Counted from the first letter of the stretch, positions 44,731 through 54,066 are shown. The stretch: 64,000 nt of DNA from Sphingomonadales bacterium (GCA_028868535.1 JAGWUH010000008.1:38218-102217), one strand, 5' to 3'. Notes: a model not told the origin generated them from the letters alone. Program-made: numbers and translations.

Positions 44731-44794
44731 CGTTCTCCTGCATCCTCTCGGCACGGGGGCCGTATGAATGGGCGGGAAGGAAAGGATTCCCGCC

Positions 44795-44813
44795 TTGAGA
44801 ACGCTGTTCTTAA
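44795..44813. promoter_or_regulatory. operator-like palindrome, copy 1 (divergent hydroxylase promoter)
   Basis: TTGAGAACGCTGTTCTTAA has a left half identical to the ideal TTGAGAACG and a right half with two changes. With copy 2 it defines a 19-bp palindrome TTGAGAACG-C-CGTTCTCAA. It lies 65 bp upstream of the minus-strand hydroxylase start. An adjacent 8-bp hairpin GGCGGGAA/TTCCCGCC (44771-44794) abuts it. Confidence 0.65.
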
Positions 44814-44851
44814 ATGAGATGGCGCGATTCGGAATTGACCGATCGCAAAAT

Positions 44852-44870
44852 CTGGGAACGCCGTTCTCAA
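44852..44870. promoter_or_regulatory. operator-like palindrome, copy 2 (divergent hydroxylase promoter)
   Basis: CTGGGAACGCCGTTCTCAA has a perfect right half (CGTTCTCAA) and two changes on the left, complementary to copy 1. Centres of the copies are 57 bp apart within the 252-bp gap between the divergent hydroxylase genes. A dimeric repressor (for example TetR type) could control both promoters. No such regulator is adjacent. Confidence 0.65.
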
Positions 44871-44982
44871 ATTTGTGGACAGGGCCATGAAAGCGAGATA
44901 AGTAGTCTCACAATGCCGAAACCGGCATGAAACGGCAAAGCGGCCGGCGTGCCGAAGTGCAGGCCGGCAGGGAGAATGGTCG

Positions 44983-45768
44983 ATGGATTCCGCATGGCTT
45001 GCGGCGCTGCAGGCGCACTACAACTGGCAATTGTCGCTGCTGACGATGGTCGCGATCTTCGCGTTGACCTGGGCCGGCGGCTGGATCGTGCAGATCGTGC
45101 CGACGATTCGTGCCGCCACCCGGCGCAATGCCGATGCCTACGCGGAAAAGATGGCCAAGCCCAATTATGCGGCGAACCAGCGCTGGAACCGCAAGTGGTC
45201 CGGCGTGTTTCTGGCGGTCATCTTTCTCGGGATCATCCCGTTCTGCGTGACCTGGGACCAGCAACCGCTGTGGCGCGTGGTGCGCGACATGGTCGTGATC
45301 CTGATGTTCTACGACTTCATCTATTACCTCACGCACCGCTTCCTGTTTCACAACGGCGGCTGGTTCGATGGCCCGCTGATGTGGATGCACGCCGTTCACC
45401 ACCGCCAGCACAATCCCTGCCGCTGGGATTCGAGCTACATCCACCCGCTTGAAGTGGCGATGGGGCTGGGGCTCTATGTCTTCACCATCGGCCTGTTCGC
45501 TTGGGCGTGGGGGCCGTTCAACTTCCTGACGATCGTCGTTACCTGGTTCGCCTTCACCTCGATCAACCTGCACAACCACAACCTGTGGGAATCGGATCGT
45601 TTTCCGTTCCGCTACCTGAATTACCTCTCGGTCATGCATCACAATCACCATGCCCGCTTCACCGGCGGGAACTACGCGACGATCTCGCTGCTTTACGACT
45701 GGATGTTCGGCACGCTCGACTATGGCGATGCGCCCCGCAAGGCGATAAAAGGCCGCAAAGGAGTCTGA
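44983..45768 (+). CDS. fatty acid hydroxylase/sterol desaturase superfamily protein (divergent paralogue)
   Basis: The 261-aa membrane protein has the same histidine clusters as its neighbour: HRFLFHNGG, HAVHHRQHNPCRWDSSYIHPLEVAMGLGLY and HHNHHARFTGGNYATISLLYDWMFGTLDYG. It should be a membrane di-iron oxygenase acting on a lipid or isoprenoid. AGGGAGAATGGTCG precedes the ATG. It is divergent from the first paralogue across a promoter region with two matched palindromes and is followed after 3 bp by an 81-aa protein. Confidence 0.9.
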   Translation: MDSAWLAALQAHYNWQLSLLTMVAIFALTWAGGWIVQIVPTIRAATRRNADAYAEKMAKPNYAANQRWNRKWSGVFLAVIFLGIIPFCVTWDQQPLWRVVRDMVVILMFYDFIYYLTHRFLFHNGGWFDGPLMWMHAVHHRQHNPCRWDSSYIHPLEVAMGLGLYVFTIGLFAWAWGPFNFLTIVVTWFAFTSINLHNHNLWESDRFPFRYLNYLSVMHHNHHARFTGGNYATISLLYDWMFGTLDYGDAPRKAIKGRKGV

Positions 45769-45771
45769 ACA

Positions 45772-46017
45772 ATGCTCGGCATGGGTGAATCGGGAGAAGC
45801 CTGCCCGTTCGAATTCAACTTCGACGAGAAGACCTTCAAAGTCGGCGATCTCGTCAGCTACCGCGTCACCGGCAGCCTCGATGGCTTCCCTTTCGTCGGC
45901 ACGCTGGTCGAGGTGCACGAGGACTACGTGATGATCGCGGGCGATCCCAACCAGCCCGACGTGCTCTACCGTGGCAGCCGCGAAAGCCGTCCGGTGGTCA
46001 GCGAGGACCAGGTCTGA
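45772..46017 (+). CDS. uncharacterised 81-aa protein coupled to the hydroxylase
   Basis: I do not recognise the family. The small acidic protein has no signal peptide or membrane segment. It has a likely beta-rich core (KTFKVGDLVSYRVTGSLDGFPFVGTLVEVHEDYVMIAGD) that resembles an SH3-like small barrel. It starts three bases after the hydroxylase stop, with AAAGGAG overlapping the end of that gene, so the two are almost certainly translated together. It could be a soluble partner or iron/electron accessory factor, but that is speculation. Confidence 0.8.
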   Translation: MLGMGESGEACPFEFNFDEKTFKVGDLVSYRVTGSLDGFPFVGTLVEVHEDYVMIAGDPNQPDVLYRGSRESRPVVSEDQV

Positions 46018-46075
46018 TCGGGATCGATTGCGGCCGTCCTGCGCGCCGCCACGGCGCCCTTGCGTATCGGTCCTG

Positions 46076-46645
46076 CTAGCTGACGAGCCTCGCCAGGCAT
46101 CGCGAGTAAAGCTGGTGCTCGGCGATCAGCACCCGCGCCGCCAGCGTTTCGGCATTGTCACCGGGCAGGATCGCCACCGGCGTCTGGCCGAGCACCGGTC
46201 CATCGTCGAGCTCGGCCGTGACGAGGTGGACGGTGCAGCCGCCGTGGCTGTCCCCGGCCGCAAGCGCGCGCTCATGCGTGTGAAGGCCCGGGTACTTCGG
46301 CAGCAGCGAAGGGTGGATGTTCAGCATCCGTCCCTCCCACCCGGCGACCAACGCGGGCGTCAGGATCCGCATGTAGCCCGCCAGGGCGACGTAGCTGGCC
46401 CCGCTCGCGCGGATCGCGGCGTCCATCGCCGCGTCGTGCGCGTCCCGCGCCATGCCCTTGTGGCTCAGCGCGAAAGTCGCCACGCCCTCCGCCGCAGCCA
46501 GTGCCAGGCCCTTTGCCGCGGGATCGTTCGCTGCCACCAGCACGATCTCGTAAGGGCAATCGCCGGCGCGGCTGGCATAGAGCAGCGCGGCCATGTTGGT
46601 GCCGCTGCCCGAGATCAGGACGGCGACCTTTGCACGATCAGGCAA
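46076..46645 (-). CDS. purN: phosphoribosylglycinamide formyltransferase
   Basis: The 189-aa protein has [16 protein letters not shown] (substrate P-loop), [42 protein letters not shown] with catalytic Asn/His, and [19 protein letters not shown] with catalytic Asp. It formylates GAR in purine synthesis using 10-formyl-THF. The best start is TTG 46645, overlapping the purM stop by 8 bp; the longer track ORF extends into the purM frame shadow. Confidence 0.95.
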   Translation of the reverse strand: MPDRAKVAVLISGSGTNMAALLYASRAGDCPYEIVLVAANDPAAKGLALAAAEGVATFALSHKGMARDAHDAAMDAAIRASGASYVALAGYMRILTPALVAGWEGRMLNIHPSLLPKYPGLHTHERALAAGDSHGGCTVHLVTAELDDGPVLGQTPVAILPGDNAETLAARVLIAEHQLYSRCLARLVS

Positions 46646-47741
46646 GGTGGATGGCTTCCCAGTTCGCGCGCGCGCTCCAGTCCTCGGCGCCGCCCTGCAC
46701 GGTGCAGCCCCGCTCGCCCGGCTCGATGGCACCGATCACGTGGACGGTCTCGCCCGCCGCCGTCAGCTCGGCCGTCAGCCCCGCGACCGCGTCGGCCGCG
46801 ACCGCCAGTACCATGCCGATGCCGCAGTTGAAGGTGCGGGCCATCTCCGCCGGTTCGATATTGCCCTGCGCCTGCAGGAACGCCATCAGCCGCGGCTGTT
46901 CCCAGGCCCCCGCGTCGATGCGGGCGTGCAGCCCCTTGGGCAGCACCCGCGGCACGTTCTCGAGCAGGCCGCCGCCGGTGATGTGCGCCAGCGCGTGGAT
47001 CTTGCCCGCACGCACCGATGGCAGCAGGCTCTTCACGTAGATCCGCGTCGGTTCGATCAGGTGGTCGATCAACAGGCGCTCGTTGTCGAACAGGGCGGGG
47101 CGGTCCAGCTTCCAGCCCTTGTCGGCCGCCAGGCGCCGCACCAGCGAGTAGCCGTTCGAGTGGACGCCGGAAGAAGCCAGCCCCAGCAGCACGTCGCCGG
47201 CGGCAACGCGGTCGCCGGTCAATTGCTCGCCGCGTTCGACCGCGCCGACGCAGAAGCCGGCAAGGTCGTAGTCGCCCGGGGCGTACATGCCCGGCATTTC
47301 CGCCGTCTCGCCGCCGATCAGCGCGCAGCCCGCCAGCTTGCAGCCTTCGGCGATGCCGGCAACGACGCGCTCCGCGATGCCGTTCTCGAGCTTGCCGGTG
47401 GCGAAGTAGTCGAGGAACAGGAGCGGCTCGGCGCCTTGGACGATCAGGTCGTTCACGCACATCGCGACGAGGTCGATGCCGATGGCATCGTGCCGGTCAT
47501 GGTCGATCGCCAGCTTGACCTTGGTGCCGACGCCGTCGTTCCCGGCCACCAGCAGCGGGTCCTTGTAACCCGCCGCCTTGAGGTCGAAGAAGCCGCCGAA
47601 GCCGCCCAGCTCGGCATCGGCGCCGGGCCGCGCGGTGGCCCGGGCGAGCGGCGCGATCGCCTTCACCAGGGCGTTGCCGGCGGCGATCGAGACGCCCGCC
47701 TGCTCGTAGGAATAGGACTGCTGTTTCGGTTCATCGGTCAT
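46638..47741 (-). CDS. purM: phosphoribosylformylglycinamidine cyclo-ligase
   Basis: The 367-aa protein shows AIR synthetase motifs: [83 protein letters not shown] and [17 protein letters not shown]. It forms aminoimidazole ribotide from FGAM with ATP. It precedes and overlaps purN, the standard arrangement, and diverges from the DUF2066 gene. Confidence 0.97.
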   Translation of the reverse strand: MTDEPKQQSYSYEQAGVSIAAGNALVKAIAPLARATARPGADAELGGFGGFFDLKAAGYKDPLLVAGNDGVGTKVKLAIDHDRHDAIGIDLVAMCVNDLIVQGAEPLLFLDYFATGKLENGIAERVVAGIAEGCKLAGCALIGGETAEMPGMYAPGDYDLAGFCVGAVERGEQLTGDRVAAGDVLLGLASSGVHSNGYSLVRRLAADKGWKLDRPALFDNERLLIDHLIEPTRIYVKSLLPSVRAGKIHALAHITGGGLLENVPRVLPKGLHARIDAGAWEQPRLMAFLQAQGNIEPAEMARTFNCGIGMVLAVAADAVAGLTAELTAAGETVHVIGAIEPGERGCTVQGGAEDWSARANWEAIHLA

Positions 47742-47815
47742 GATGGAGACGCGCCTAACGCTTTCCCGCTTGGAATTCCACGATCACTTGGGCAAAAGGC
47801 CGGCGGTTTTCCCCG

Positions 47816-49138
47816 ATGGCACGCGCTTTTCCTCCTCTCCGCGCCGGTTTCGCGCGCATTTCCCCGCTCGCACGCGTCGCGATGGGGGCGTCGCTGGCCC
47901 TGGCGGGCGGGGTCGCGCTGGTCGGGCCGGCGCGGCTGATCGCGCAGATCGAGGGGGAGCGCGGCATCGCTCCCGTCGTTTCCACCGGCGATATCGAAAC
48001 CGGCGGGATCGAGGTCGACGTCACCGGCAAGACCGCCGCCGAAGCCCGCCAGGCCGGCTGGCGGGAGGCCTACAAGAAGGCGTGGGAGCAGCTTCACGGT
48101 CCGGCAATGGACCTGGGCACGATCGAATCGCTGGTCTCCGGCGTGGTGATCGAACGGGAGCAGATCGGCCCGCACCGCTATATCGCCCGGCTGGGCGTCG
48201 TGTTCGACCGCGCGCGCGCCGGCCAATACGTCGGCGGCGGCGATTCGGCGCTGGGCGTGCATTCCGCGCCGATGCTGACGATCCCCGTGCTCTATTCCGG
48301 CGGCGTCGGCCAGGTTTACGAGGTGCGGACCGCGTGGCAGCGGGTCTGGGCCCAGTTCCGCACCGGCGCCAGCGCGATCGACTATGTCCGTCCCTCGGGC
48401 GCCGGCGGCGATTCGCTGCTGATCACCGCCGGGCAGCCGGGGCGGCGCAGCCGCATCTGGTGGCGCAACGTGCTGGACCAGTATGCCGCCAGCGACGTGC
48501 TGTTTCCGGTGGCGCGGCTGGAGCGGCAGTGGCCGGGCGGTCCCGTCAAGGGCACGTTCACGGCGCGTTACGGGCCGGATAACGAGTTGCTCGGCAGCGT
48601 CTCGCTGACCGCGCCGGACGAGGACGGGGTGCCGGCGATGCTGGCGCAAGGGCTGAAGGCGCTCGACGGCATCTATTCGGACGCGCTCGCGCGCGGCTTG
48701 CTGGCGACCGACCCGACGCTGTCGATCGAACATCCGCAGATCGATCCGTCGTTGCAGGCATTGATCGCCAAGGGACGGGCGCAGCAGGCGCTCGATGCCC
48801 AGACCGCCGCCGAGGCCAACGCCGAGGAAGCGGCCGGGCTGAATCCGCCCAAGATCGAGGCCGCTCCGGTCGCCAGCGAGGAGCCTGTCAAGGCCAGGCC
48901 GGCGACGGCCGTGGTCGTCCAGTTCGCCTCGCCCGATGCCCGCGCGGTCGACCAGGCGCTGGCCGCGGTTCGCGGTGCCGGCGGGGTTTCGGGGGCCAGC
49001 ACGGTCAGCCTGGCGATCGGCGGGACATCGGTGATGCGCGCCAATTATGCGGGCAATCCCGCCGACCTTGCCGCGGCGCTGCGGGCGAAGGGCTGGAAGG
49101 TCAGCGTTTCCGGCACCACGCTGCGCATCAGCCGCTGA
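47816..49138 (+). CDS. DUF2066 domain-containing protein
   Basis: The 440-aa protein has an N-terminal hydrophobic segment (VAMGASLALAGGVALVG), probably a signal or anchor. The following region (VDVTGKTAAEARQAGWREAYKKAWEQL... VVIEREQIGPHRYIARLGVVFDRARAGQYVG) is typical of DUF2066, found upstream of hda in alphaproteobacteria. An Ala/Glu-rich linker precedes a C-terminal ferredoxin-like module (VVVQFASPDARAVDQALAAVRGAGGVSGAST). Function is unknown. ATG 47816 gives the signal segment. Confidence 0.85.
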   Translation: MARAFPPLRAGFARISPLARVAMGASLALAGGVALVGPARLIAQIEGERGIAPVVSTGDIETGGIEVDVTGKTAAEARQAGWREAYKKAWEQLHGPAMDLGTIESLVSGVVIEREQIGPHRYIARLGVVFDRARAGQYVGGGDSALGVHSAPMLTIPVLYSGGVGQVYEVRTAWQRVWAQFRTGASAIDYVRPSGAGGDSLLITAGQPGRRSRIWWRNVLDQYAASDVLFPVARLERQWPGGPVKGTFTARYGPDNELLGSVSLTAPDEDGVPAMLAQGLKALDGIYSDALARGLLATDPTLSIEHPQIDPSLQALIAKGRAQQALDAQTAAEANAEEAAGLNPPKIEAAPVASEEPVKARPATAVVVQFASPDARAVDQALAAVRGAGGVSGASTVSLAIGGTSVMRANYAGNPADLAAALRAKGWKVSVSGTTLRISR

Positions 49139-49148
49139 GATCGGGCGG

Positions 49149-49766
49149 ATGGGCCAGATCGTCTTGCCCTTGCAGCTGGGGCCGGGTGGGACGCCATCGC
49201 GGATCGTCGTCGGCACGGCCAATGCCGCCGCCGTGGAGGCGCTGTCGCAGCCTGCCAACTGGCCGTTCCGCACCGCCGTTCTGTTCGCCCCGGCACGCGC
49301 GGGGAAATCGCTGCTGGCGCGCTGGTTCGTCGAATCGGGGCTGGGCGATGCGGTCGACGATGCCGATCGCGCCGACGAGACCGACTTGTTCCACCGCTGG
49401 AACCGCGCGCAGGAACGCGGCGTGCCGCTGCTGCTGACGGCGAGCGGCGAGGACGGCGGCTGGCGCATCGCGCTGCCGGACCTGGCCTCGCGATTGGGTG
49501 CGGCGCTGCACCTGTCGATCGGGGTTCCCGACGACGCGATGATCGCGGAACTGATCGCGGTCCACGCCGAGTCGCGGGGTCTCGCGTTGGGACTCGATGG
49601 CGCCGCCTACCTTGCAACCCGGTGCGAGCGTAGCCATCTCGCGGTGGAGCGACTCGTCGGTACGGTCGATCGCCTGAGCCTGGAGCGCAAGGTCGCGCCC
49701 GGTCCGGCGATCTGGCGCGAGGCGCTCGAGGTGCTCGCGGGGCCGAGCGAGCCAAAGCTGCTGTAG
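49149..49766 (+). CDS. hdaA: Hda-like DnaA-related ATPase
   Basis: The 205-aa protein resembles the DnaA AAA+ core: [28 protein letters not shown] (Walker A, with an Ala-Arg in place of the usual Gly residues), a sensor region [39 protein letters not shown] and [22 protein letters not shown]. Hda/HdaA binds the sliding clamp and stimulates ATP hydrolysis by DnaA, limiting initiation. ATG 49149 starts the clamp-binding-type segment QIVLPLQL. Context with purM and DUF2066 is conserved. Confidence 0.88.
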   Translation: MGQIVLPLQLGPGGTPSRIVVGTANAAAVEALSQPANWPFRTAVLFAPARAGKSLLARWFVESGLGDAVDDADRADETDLFHRWNRAQERGVPLLLTASGEDGGWRIALPDLASRLGAALHLSIGVPDDAMIAELIAVHAESRGLALGLDGAAYLATRCERSHLAVERLVGTVDRLSLERKVAPGPAIWREALEVLAGPSEPKLL

Positions 49767-49806
49767 AGGCGACGTGCTTGCCTTGGCGGCCGTTAAGTGG
49801 GATTTG

Positions 49807-50547
49807 ATGCGCATGTTCGATCGCCTGACCGCCTATCTCGACTCGATCGTCGCGCGCGATCCTGCACCGCGCTCGCGCTGGGAGGTGCTGCTCTATCCCG
49901 GCTTCTGGGCGGTGGGCTGGCATCGCATCGCGCACTGGCTGTTCGAGGCGCGGCTCTATTTCCTGGCGCGGCTGGTGAACCACGTTTCGCGCTTCCTGAC
50001 CGGGATCGACATCCACCCGGGCGCCACGATCGGCCGCCACCTGTTCATCGACCATGGCTTCACGGTGATCGGCGAGACGGCGGAAATCGGCGACAACGTC
50101 ACCATCTACCAGTGCGTGACCCTGGGCGGGACCAACCCGGCCAACGGCATCGGCGGCAAGCGCCACCCGACGCTGATGGACGATGCCATCGTCGGGTCGG
50201 GCGCGCAGATCCTCGGCCCGATCACGATCGGCCGGCGCGCCCGCGTGGGCGCCAACGCGGTGGTCACCGAGGACGTGCCGGAAGGTGCGACGATGGTCGG
50301 CGTCAAGGCGCGCTCCACGCTCGTGGCCGCCGAGACCTACCAGAAGGACTTCATTCCCTACGGCACGCCCTGCAAGGAGGCGGCCAAGGAAGCCTGCAAG
50401 GACCAGGAGCAGCGGATCGAGGACCTCGAAGGCCAGGTCACCGCGCTGAAGGCGCAGGTGGAGGCGCTGCTGGCGATCCAGGGCGAGGTTCCCGCCGACG
50501 ACGTCGCGGCTTCGGGCAGCGGCCCGCGCCGGGGCAAGCGGGGCTGA
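49807..50547 (+). CDS. cysE: serine O-acetyltransferase
   Basis: The 246-aa protein has a left-handed beta-helix with [43 protein letters not shown] and [37 protein letters not shown], diagnostic of CysE/EpsC. It acetylates serine for cysteine synthesis. The C-terminus beyond the usual tail carries a coiled-coil extension ([25 protein letters not shown]) and a disordered end. ATG 49807 ([17 protein letters not shown] follows) is preferred over 49774. Confidence 0.94.
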   Translation: MRMFDRLTAYLDSIVARDPAPRSRWEVLLYPGFWAVGWHRIAHWLFEARLYFLARLVNHVSRFLTGIDIHPGATIGRHLFIDHGFTVIGETAEIGDNVTIYQCVTLGGTNPANGIGGKRHPTLMDDAIVGSGAQILGPITIGRRARVGANAVVTEDVPEGATMVGVKARSTLVAAETYQKDFIPYGTPCKEAAKEACKDQEQRIEDLEGQVTALKAQVEALLAIQGEVPADDVAASGSGPRRGKRG

Positions 50548-50555
50548 ACCCGGGC

Positions 50556-50930
50556 ATGGCGGTGGGACCGGGATCGGACGCGGCGACGGGTCCGGCGCAG
50601 GGTACTGTCATCGCCTTTCCCCGCCACCCGCTGCAGGTGGGATTCGACCGGCTGGAGCTGATGCGCATCCTCGACCTGTACGGCCGCATGGTCGCCGCCG
50701 GCGAGTGGCGCGACTACGCGATGGATTTCGGCAGGGACGCCGCCAGCTTCAGCGCCTTTCGCCGCGCCGCGGAGCGCCCGCAGGCGCGGATCGAGAAGCG
50801 GCCCGAGTTGCGCAACCGGCAGGGCATGTGGACGCTGTTCGGCGAGGCCGGGCAGGTCCTGAAGCGCGGCCATGAGCTGGCCGGGGTGCTGTTCCCGATC
50901 GAGCGGCGGCTGCTGAAGATCGTCGATTAG
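50556..50930 (+). CDS. DUF2794 domain-containing protein
   Basis: The 124-aa protein matches the alphaproteobacterial DUF2794 family: VIAFPRHPLQVGFDRLELMRILDLYGRMVAAGEWRDYAMDF, AAERPQARIEKRPELRNRQGMWTLFGEAGQVLKRGHEL. No role is known. ATG 50556 lies 8 bp after the cysE stop. Its TAG overlaps the convergent cmk stop by 3 bases. Confidence 0.92.
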   Translation: MAVGPGSDAATGPAQGTVIAFPRHPLQVGFDRLELMRILDLYGRMVAAGEWRDYAMDFGRDAASFSAFRRAAERPQARIEKRPELRNRQGMWTLFGEAGQVLKRGHELAGVLFPIERRLLKIVD

Positions 50931-51547
50931 GCTGTTCTTGCCTCGACGATGGCGAGGGCGGCGGCGATGGCTTCGTCGCGGCCGAGCTCCGACGTGTCGA
51001 GCGTGACTGCATCGTCGGCGGCGCGAAGCGGCGCCTCGCTGCGTTCGCGGTCGCGGCGGTCGCGCTCGGCGAGGTCGGTCTCGATCTCGGCCAGCGTCGT
51101 GGTCCGTCCCTGAGCCTGCATCTCCAGGAAACGCCGCTGCGCGCGCGCGGCGACGCTGGCGGTGACGAACAGCTTGGCGTCGGCCTCCGGCGCGATCACC
51201 GTGCCGATGTCGCGGCCGTCGAGCACCGCGCCGCCGTTGCGGGTGGCGAAGGTGCGCTGGCGTTCGTAGAGCGCGGCGCGCACGCCCGGATGGACCGAGA
51301 CGCGGCTGGCGAGCCCGCCCGTCGCTTCGGAACGCAGCTCGGGATCGGCGAGCAGGCCGTCCGGGAAGGCACAGGCGACAAGTGCTGCCCGGGGGTCGTC
51401 CGGGTCGGCGGCGTTGAGCGCGCACTGGCGCCCGACCGCGCGGTAAAGCAGGCCGGTATCGAGGTGGGGAAGGCCGTAATGCGCGGCGAGCGCCCGGGCG
51501 ATCGTGCCCTTGCCCGAGGCGGTGGGACCGTCGACGGCAATGATCAT
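50927..51547 (-). CDS. cmk: cytidylate kinase
   Basis: The 206-aa kinase has [38 protein letters not shown] (P-loop), VLDGRDIGTVIAPEADAKLFVTASVAARAQRR and RDRRDRERSEAPLRAADDAVTLDTS. It phosphorylates CMP and dCMP. ATG 51547 overlaps the small membrane-protein stop as ATGA, and aroA lies just upstream, the common aroA-cmk arrangement with one gene inserted. Confidence 0.97.
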   Translation of the reverse strand: MIIAVDGPTASGKGTIARALAAHYGLPHLDTGLLYRAVGRQCALNAADPDDPRAALVACAFPDGLLADPELRSEATGGLASRVSVHPGVRAALYERQRTFATRNGGAVLDGRDIGTVIAPEADAKLFVTASVAARAQRRFLEMQAQGRTTTLAEIETDLAERDRRDRERSEAPLRAADDAVTLDTSELGRDEAIAAALAIVEARTA

Positions 51548-51807
51548 TTGCGGCTCCGTTGGCGCGCCGCCTTGACCAGGCCCCAGATCGCGATCGAGGC
51601 CCAGAAGCCTTCGAGCGTGAGGCTGGCGGGATTGGTGTGGACCAGCAGCGATATCGTCAGCAGCGCGGCGCCGGCCAGGTTGGTGCCGTGGAGCACGAAC
51701 GGGTTGGGGGCGCGGTGCCAGGTCATGTAGGCATAGGCGAGGACGATGCAGGCCATGCCGGCGAAGCCGGCGATGTTGGCCAGAGTCCCCGAGATCGGCA
51801 CGATCAT
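51544..51807 (-). CDS. CBU_0592-type small membrane protein
   Basis: The 87-aa protein has three hydrophobic helices ([57 protein letters not shown]), consistent with the small CBU_0592-like membrane family. Function unknown. Its ATG overlaps the aroA stop and its stop overlaps the cmk start, both as ATGA, so aroA, this gene and cmk form one coupled unit. Confidence 0.85.
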   Translation of the reverse strand: MIVPISGTLANIAGFAGMACIVLAYAYMTWHRAPNPFVLHGTNLAGAALLTISLLVHTNPASLTLEGFWASIAIWGLVKAARQRSRK

Positions 51808-53162
51808 GCGCCGGCGAGGCCGTCGAGCAGCGCTTCGAACTGCGGGAAGCTCGTCGCGATCGGGCGGGTATCGTCGACCGCGACGCCGGCCCGGCTGGCG
51901 AGCCCGGCGATCGCCATCGACATCGCGATGCGGTGGTCGAGATGGGTGGCGACCGGCTGGTGGTTGCCGCCCGGCAGCGGATCGCCGCCGGTGCCGTCGA
52001 TCACCAGGCCGTCTTCCGTTTCCTGGACGCGTGCGCCGGCGAGTTCGAGCGCGGCGCGCATCGCGGCAAGCCGGTCCGATTCCTTGACGCGCAGTTCGTC
52101 GAGGCCGCGGGTGACGGTGCGGCCCCGCGCAAGCGCGGCAGCGACGAACAGGATCGGGAACTCGTCGATCATCGACGGCGCGATCGCGGGATCGACTTCG
52201 ATCCCGGACAGGGCGGAGTGGCGGACGTGAAGGTCCGCCACGGGTTCGCCGCCGACTTCGCGCGGGTCGAGGCAGTCGATCGCGCCGCCCATCGCGCGCA
52301 GGACCTCGATCAGCCCGGCGCGGGTCGGGTTGAGGCCGACGTTCTCGATCACCAGGTCCGAGCCGGGGACGAGGAGCGCGGCGACGATGAAGAAGGCCGC
52401 CGAGGAGGGATCGCCGGGGACGTCGATCTGCTGCGGCTTCAGTTCGGCATCGCCGACGATGCGGATCACGCGGGTGCCGTCCGCTTCGACATCGACCGAG
52501 AGATCGGCGCCGAAGCCGCGCAGCATGCGCTCCGAATGATCGCGGGTGGGCACCGGCTCGATCACCGTGGTCACGCCCGGGGTGTTGAGGCCGGCGAGCA
52601 GGATCGCGCTCTTGACCTGGGCCGAGGCGACCGGGAGGCGGTAGGTGATCGGCACGGCCGGCCGCGCGCCGCGCAGCATCAGCGGCAGGGTCTGCGTGCC
52701 ATGGACGCCGGGCGTGGCGGAGACATCGGCGCCCATCAGCGACAGCGGTTCGATGACGCGGCCCATCGGCCGTTTCGACAGGCTGGCATCGCCGGTGAAG
52801 GTGGCGGTGATCGGGTGGCTGGCGACGAGGCCCATCAGCAGCCGGGTCGAGGTGCCGGAATTGCCCATGTCGAGCGCCGCCTGCGGTTGCAGCAGGGTGC
52901 CGACGCCGACTCCGTCGACCGTCCACCGGCCTTCGCCGGTCCGTTCGATGGTGGCCCCCATCGCCCGCATCGCGGCGGCCGTCGCCATGACGTCCTCGCC
53001 TTCGAGCAGGCCGGTGACGTGGGTGCGGCCGACGGCGAGCGCACCGAGCATGATCGAGCGGTGGCTGATCGACTTGTCCCCCGGCACGCGGATGCGGCCG
53101 GTGAGCGGGCCGGAGGGAAGGAAGCGCCGGGGCTTCGCCTGGGTTTCAGCGTGGCTGGACAA
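51804..53162 (-). CDS. aroA: 3-phosphoshikimate 1-carboxyvinyltransferase (EPSP synthase)
   Basis: The 452-aa enzyme has [62 protein letters not shown] and [12 protein letters not shown], matching AroA. It makes EPSP from shikimate-3-phosphate and PEP. The residue aligned with E. coli Gly96 is Gly103, not the Ala of glyphosate-insensitive CP4-type enzymes, although RPMGR and RDHSERML are class II-like. The only plausible start is TTG 53162, with a weak ribosome-binding site. Confidence 0.94.
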   Translation of the reverse strand: MSSHAETQAKPRRFLPSGPLTGRIRVPGDKSISHRSIMLGALAVGRTHVTGLLEGEDVMATAAAMRAMGATIERTGEGRWTVDGVGVGTLLQPQAALDMGNSGTSTRLLMGLVASHPITATFTGDASLSKRPMGRVIEPLSLMGADVSATPGVHGTQTLPLMLRGARPAVPITYRLPVASAQVKSAILLAGLNTPGVTTVIEPVPTRDHSERMLRGFGADLSVDVEADGTRVIRIVGDAELKPQQIDVPGDPSSAAFFIVAALLVPGSDLVIENVGLNPTRAGLIEVLRAMGGAIDCLDPREVGGEPVADLHVRHSALSGIEVDPAIAPSMIDEFPILFVAAALARGRTVTRGLDELRVKESDRLAAMRAALELAGARVQETEDGLVIDGTGGDPLPGGNHQPVATHLDHRIAMSMAIAGLASRAGVAVDDTRPIATSFPQFEALLDGLAGA

Positions 53163-53350
53163 TTCGCGGGCTTTCGTGTGTCATTTTGCCGATCGGCAAG
53201 GCGCGCGGGCTTTTGACAGCGCGCGTCGCCTATGGCAAGGCGCGCCGCGCGCCGGGGCTGCCCAAGGGCCTGTGCCCGGATTCAGCCTTTCGATACACGT
53301 GTTTTTGCGAATGCGCCGGGGTCATGTCCGGCGAGACTTGAGGAATTGGA

Positions 53351-53671
53351 ATGGTCAAGCCTGAATGGGGCGCCAAGCATGGCTGCCCGAAATGCGGCAC
53401 CCGCTTCTACGACCTGGGCAAGGACGACCCGGTCACCTGCATCGAATGCGGCTATGCCTGGCATCCGGAGCCGGTGCTGAAGTCGAAGCAGCCGATCCCG
53501 TACGAGGAGTTGCAGAAGGACAAGGCCAAGGAAGTGGCCGACGTCGATCTGGCCGATGAGGATCTGGACATCGACGAGGACGGTGATTCGCCCGACAACG
53601 ACGTCGATCTCGGCGGCGACGACGATCTCGGCGTCGGCATGGACGACGACGGCGACGGCGACGACAACTGA
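53351..53671 (+). CDS. TIGR02300 family protein (FYDLN acid protein)
   Basis: The 106-aa protein has [33 protein letters not shown], four cysteines forming a likely zinc ribbon with the FYDLN motif, then a strongly acidic tail rich in Asp. The family is common in alphaproteobacteria and uncharacterised. GAGGAATTGG precedes the ATG. It diverges from aroA. Confidence 0.94.
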   Translation: MVKPEWGAKHGCPKCGTRFYDLGKDDPVTCIECGYAWHPEPVLKSKQPIPYEELQKDKAKEVADVDLADEDLDIDEDGDSPDNDVDLGGDDDLGVGMDDDGDGDDN

Positions 53672-53680
53672 TGTTTTTTG

Positions 53681-53707
53681 CGCGCCTGCCGCGATCCGCG
53701 GCGGGCG
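53681..53707 (+). terminator. hairpin after the FYDLN protein gene
   Basis: GCGCCTGCCGC and GCGGCGGGCGC form an 11-bp stem with one G-T pair and a 5-nt loop, 9 bp after the stop. No U-tract follows. It probably ends the upstream transcript before the tRNA promoter. Confidence 0.45.
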
Positions 53708-53741
53708 CGGAACTCTCCGCGCAAAAGGGTGAGAAAACCTC

Positions 53742-53770
53742 TTGCCAAGCGCGGAAGCCGCTTCTAGAGG
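53742..53770 (+). promoter_or_regulatory. sigma-70-like promoter for tRNA-Ala
   Basis: TTGCCA (53742-53747) and TAGAGG (53765-53770) with a 17-bp spacer lie 60 bp upstream of the tRNA 5' end. Confidence 0.5.
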
Positions 53771-53829
53771 GCGGCTCCCGGCACGAGCCGGGGCGGAAAC
53801 TCCCCAAGGTTTTCGCAGCAGTTGGAAAT

Positions 53830-53905
53830 GGGGCCTTAGCTCAGCTGGGAGAGCGCCTGCATGGCATGCAGGAGGTCAGCGGTTCGATCCCGCTAGGCTC
53901 CACCA
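53830..53905 (+). tRNA. tRNA-Ala(GGC)
   Basis: The 76-nt gene folds as a complete cloverleaf: acceptor arms GGGGCCT/AGGCTCC with the G3-U70 alanine determinant, D-arm TAGCTCAGCTGGGAGAGC, anticodon arm CCTGC-ATGGCAT-GCAGG with anticodon GGC, T-arm AGCGGTTCGATCCCGCT, and an encoded CCA. It reads GCC, the favoured alanine codon in this GC-rich genome. Confidence 0.97.
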
Positions 53906-53944
53906 ACCGCTTTCGTTGTTTTCGCTTCATGCGACACGCTGGTT

Positions 53945-54021
53945 GACGAGGTTTCGTCCGCCGGCGTTTTTCGCTTGAAGCAATCCGGATTTGCACTGGC
54001 CGACGAGGTTTCGTCCGCCGG
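53945..54021. repeat. 20-bp direct repeat pair between tRNA-Ala and ffh
   Basis: GACGAGGTTTCGTCCGCCGG occurs at 53945-53964 and again at 54002-54021, 57 bp apart. Each copy contains a small inverted repeat GACGA-GGTT-TCGTC. The sequence is outside any gene. It could be a dispersed intergenic repeat or a protein-binding site upstream of ffh. Confidence 0.75.
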
Positions 54022-54066
54022 TGCTTTCGTCGTTTGCGGGATTACCCGCGTGTGGAGTGGCAGGGC

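Noticed and set aside
51804-53162. aroA as a glyphosate-insensitive class II EPSP synthase
   Set aside because: Some motifs look class II-like, but the residue aligned with E. coli Gly96 is still Gly, so tolerance cannot be claimed.
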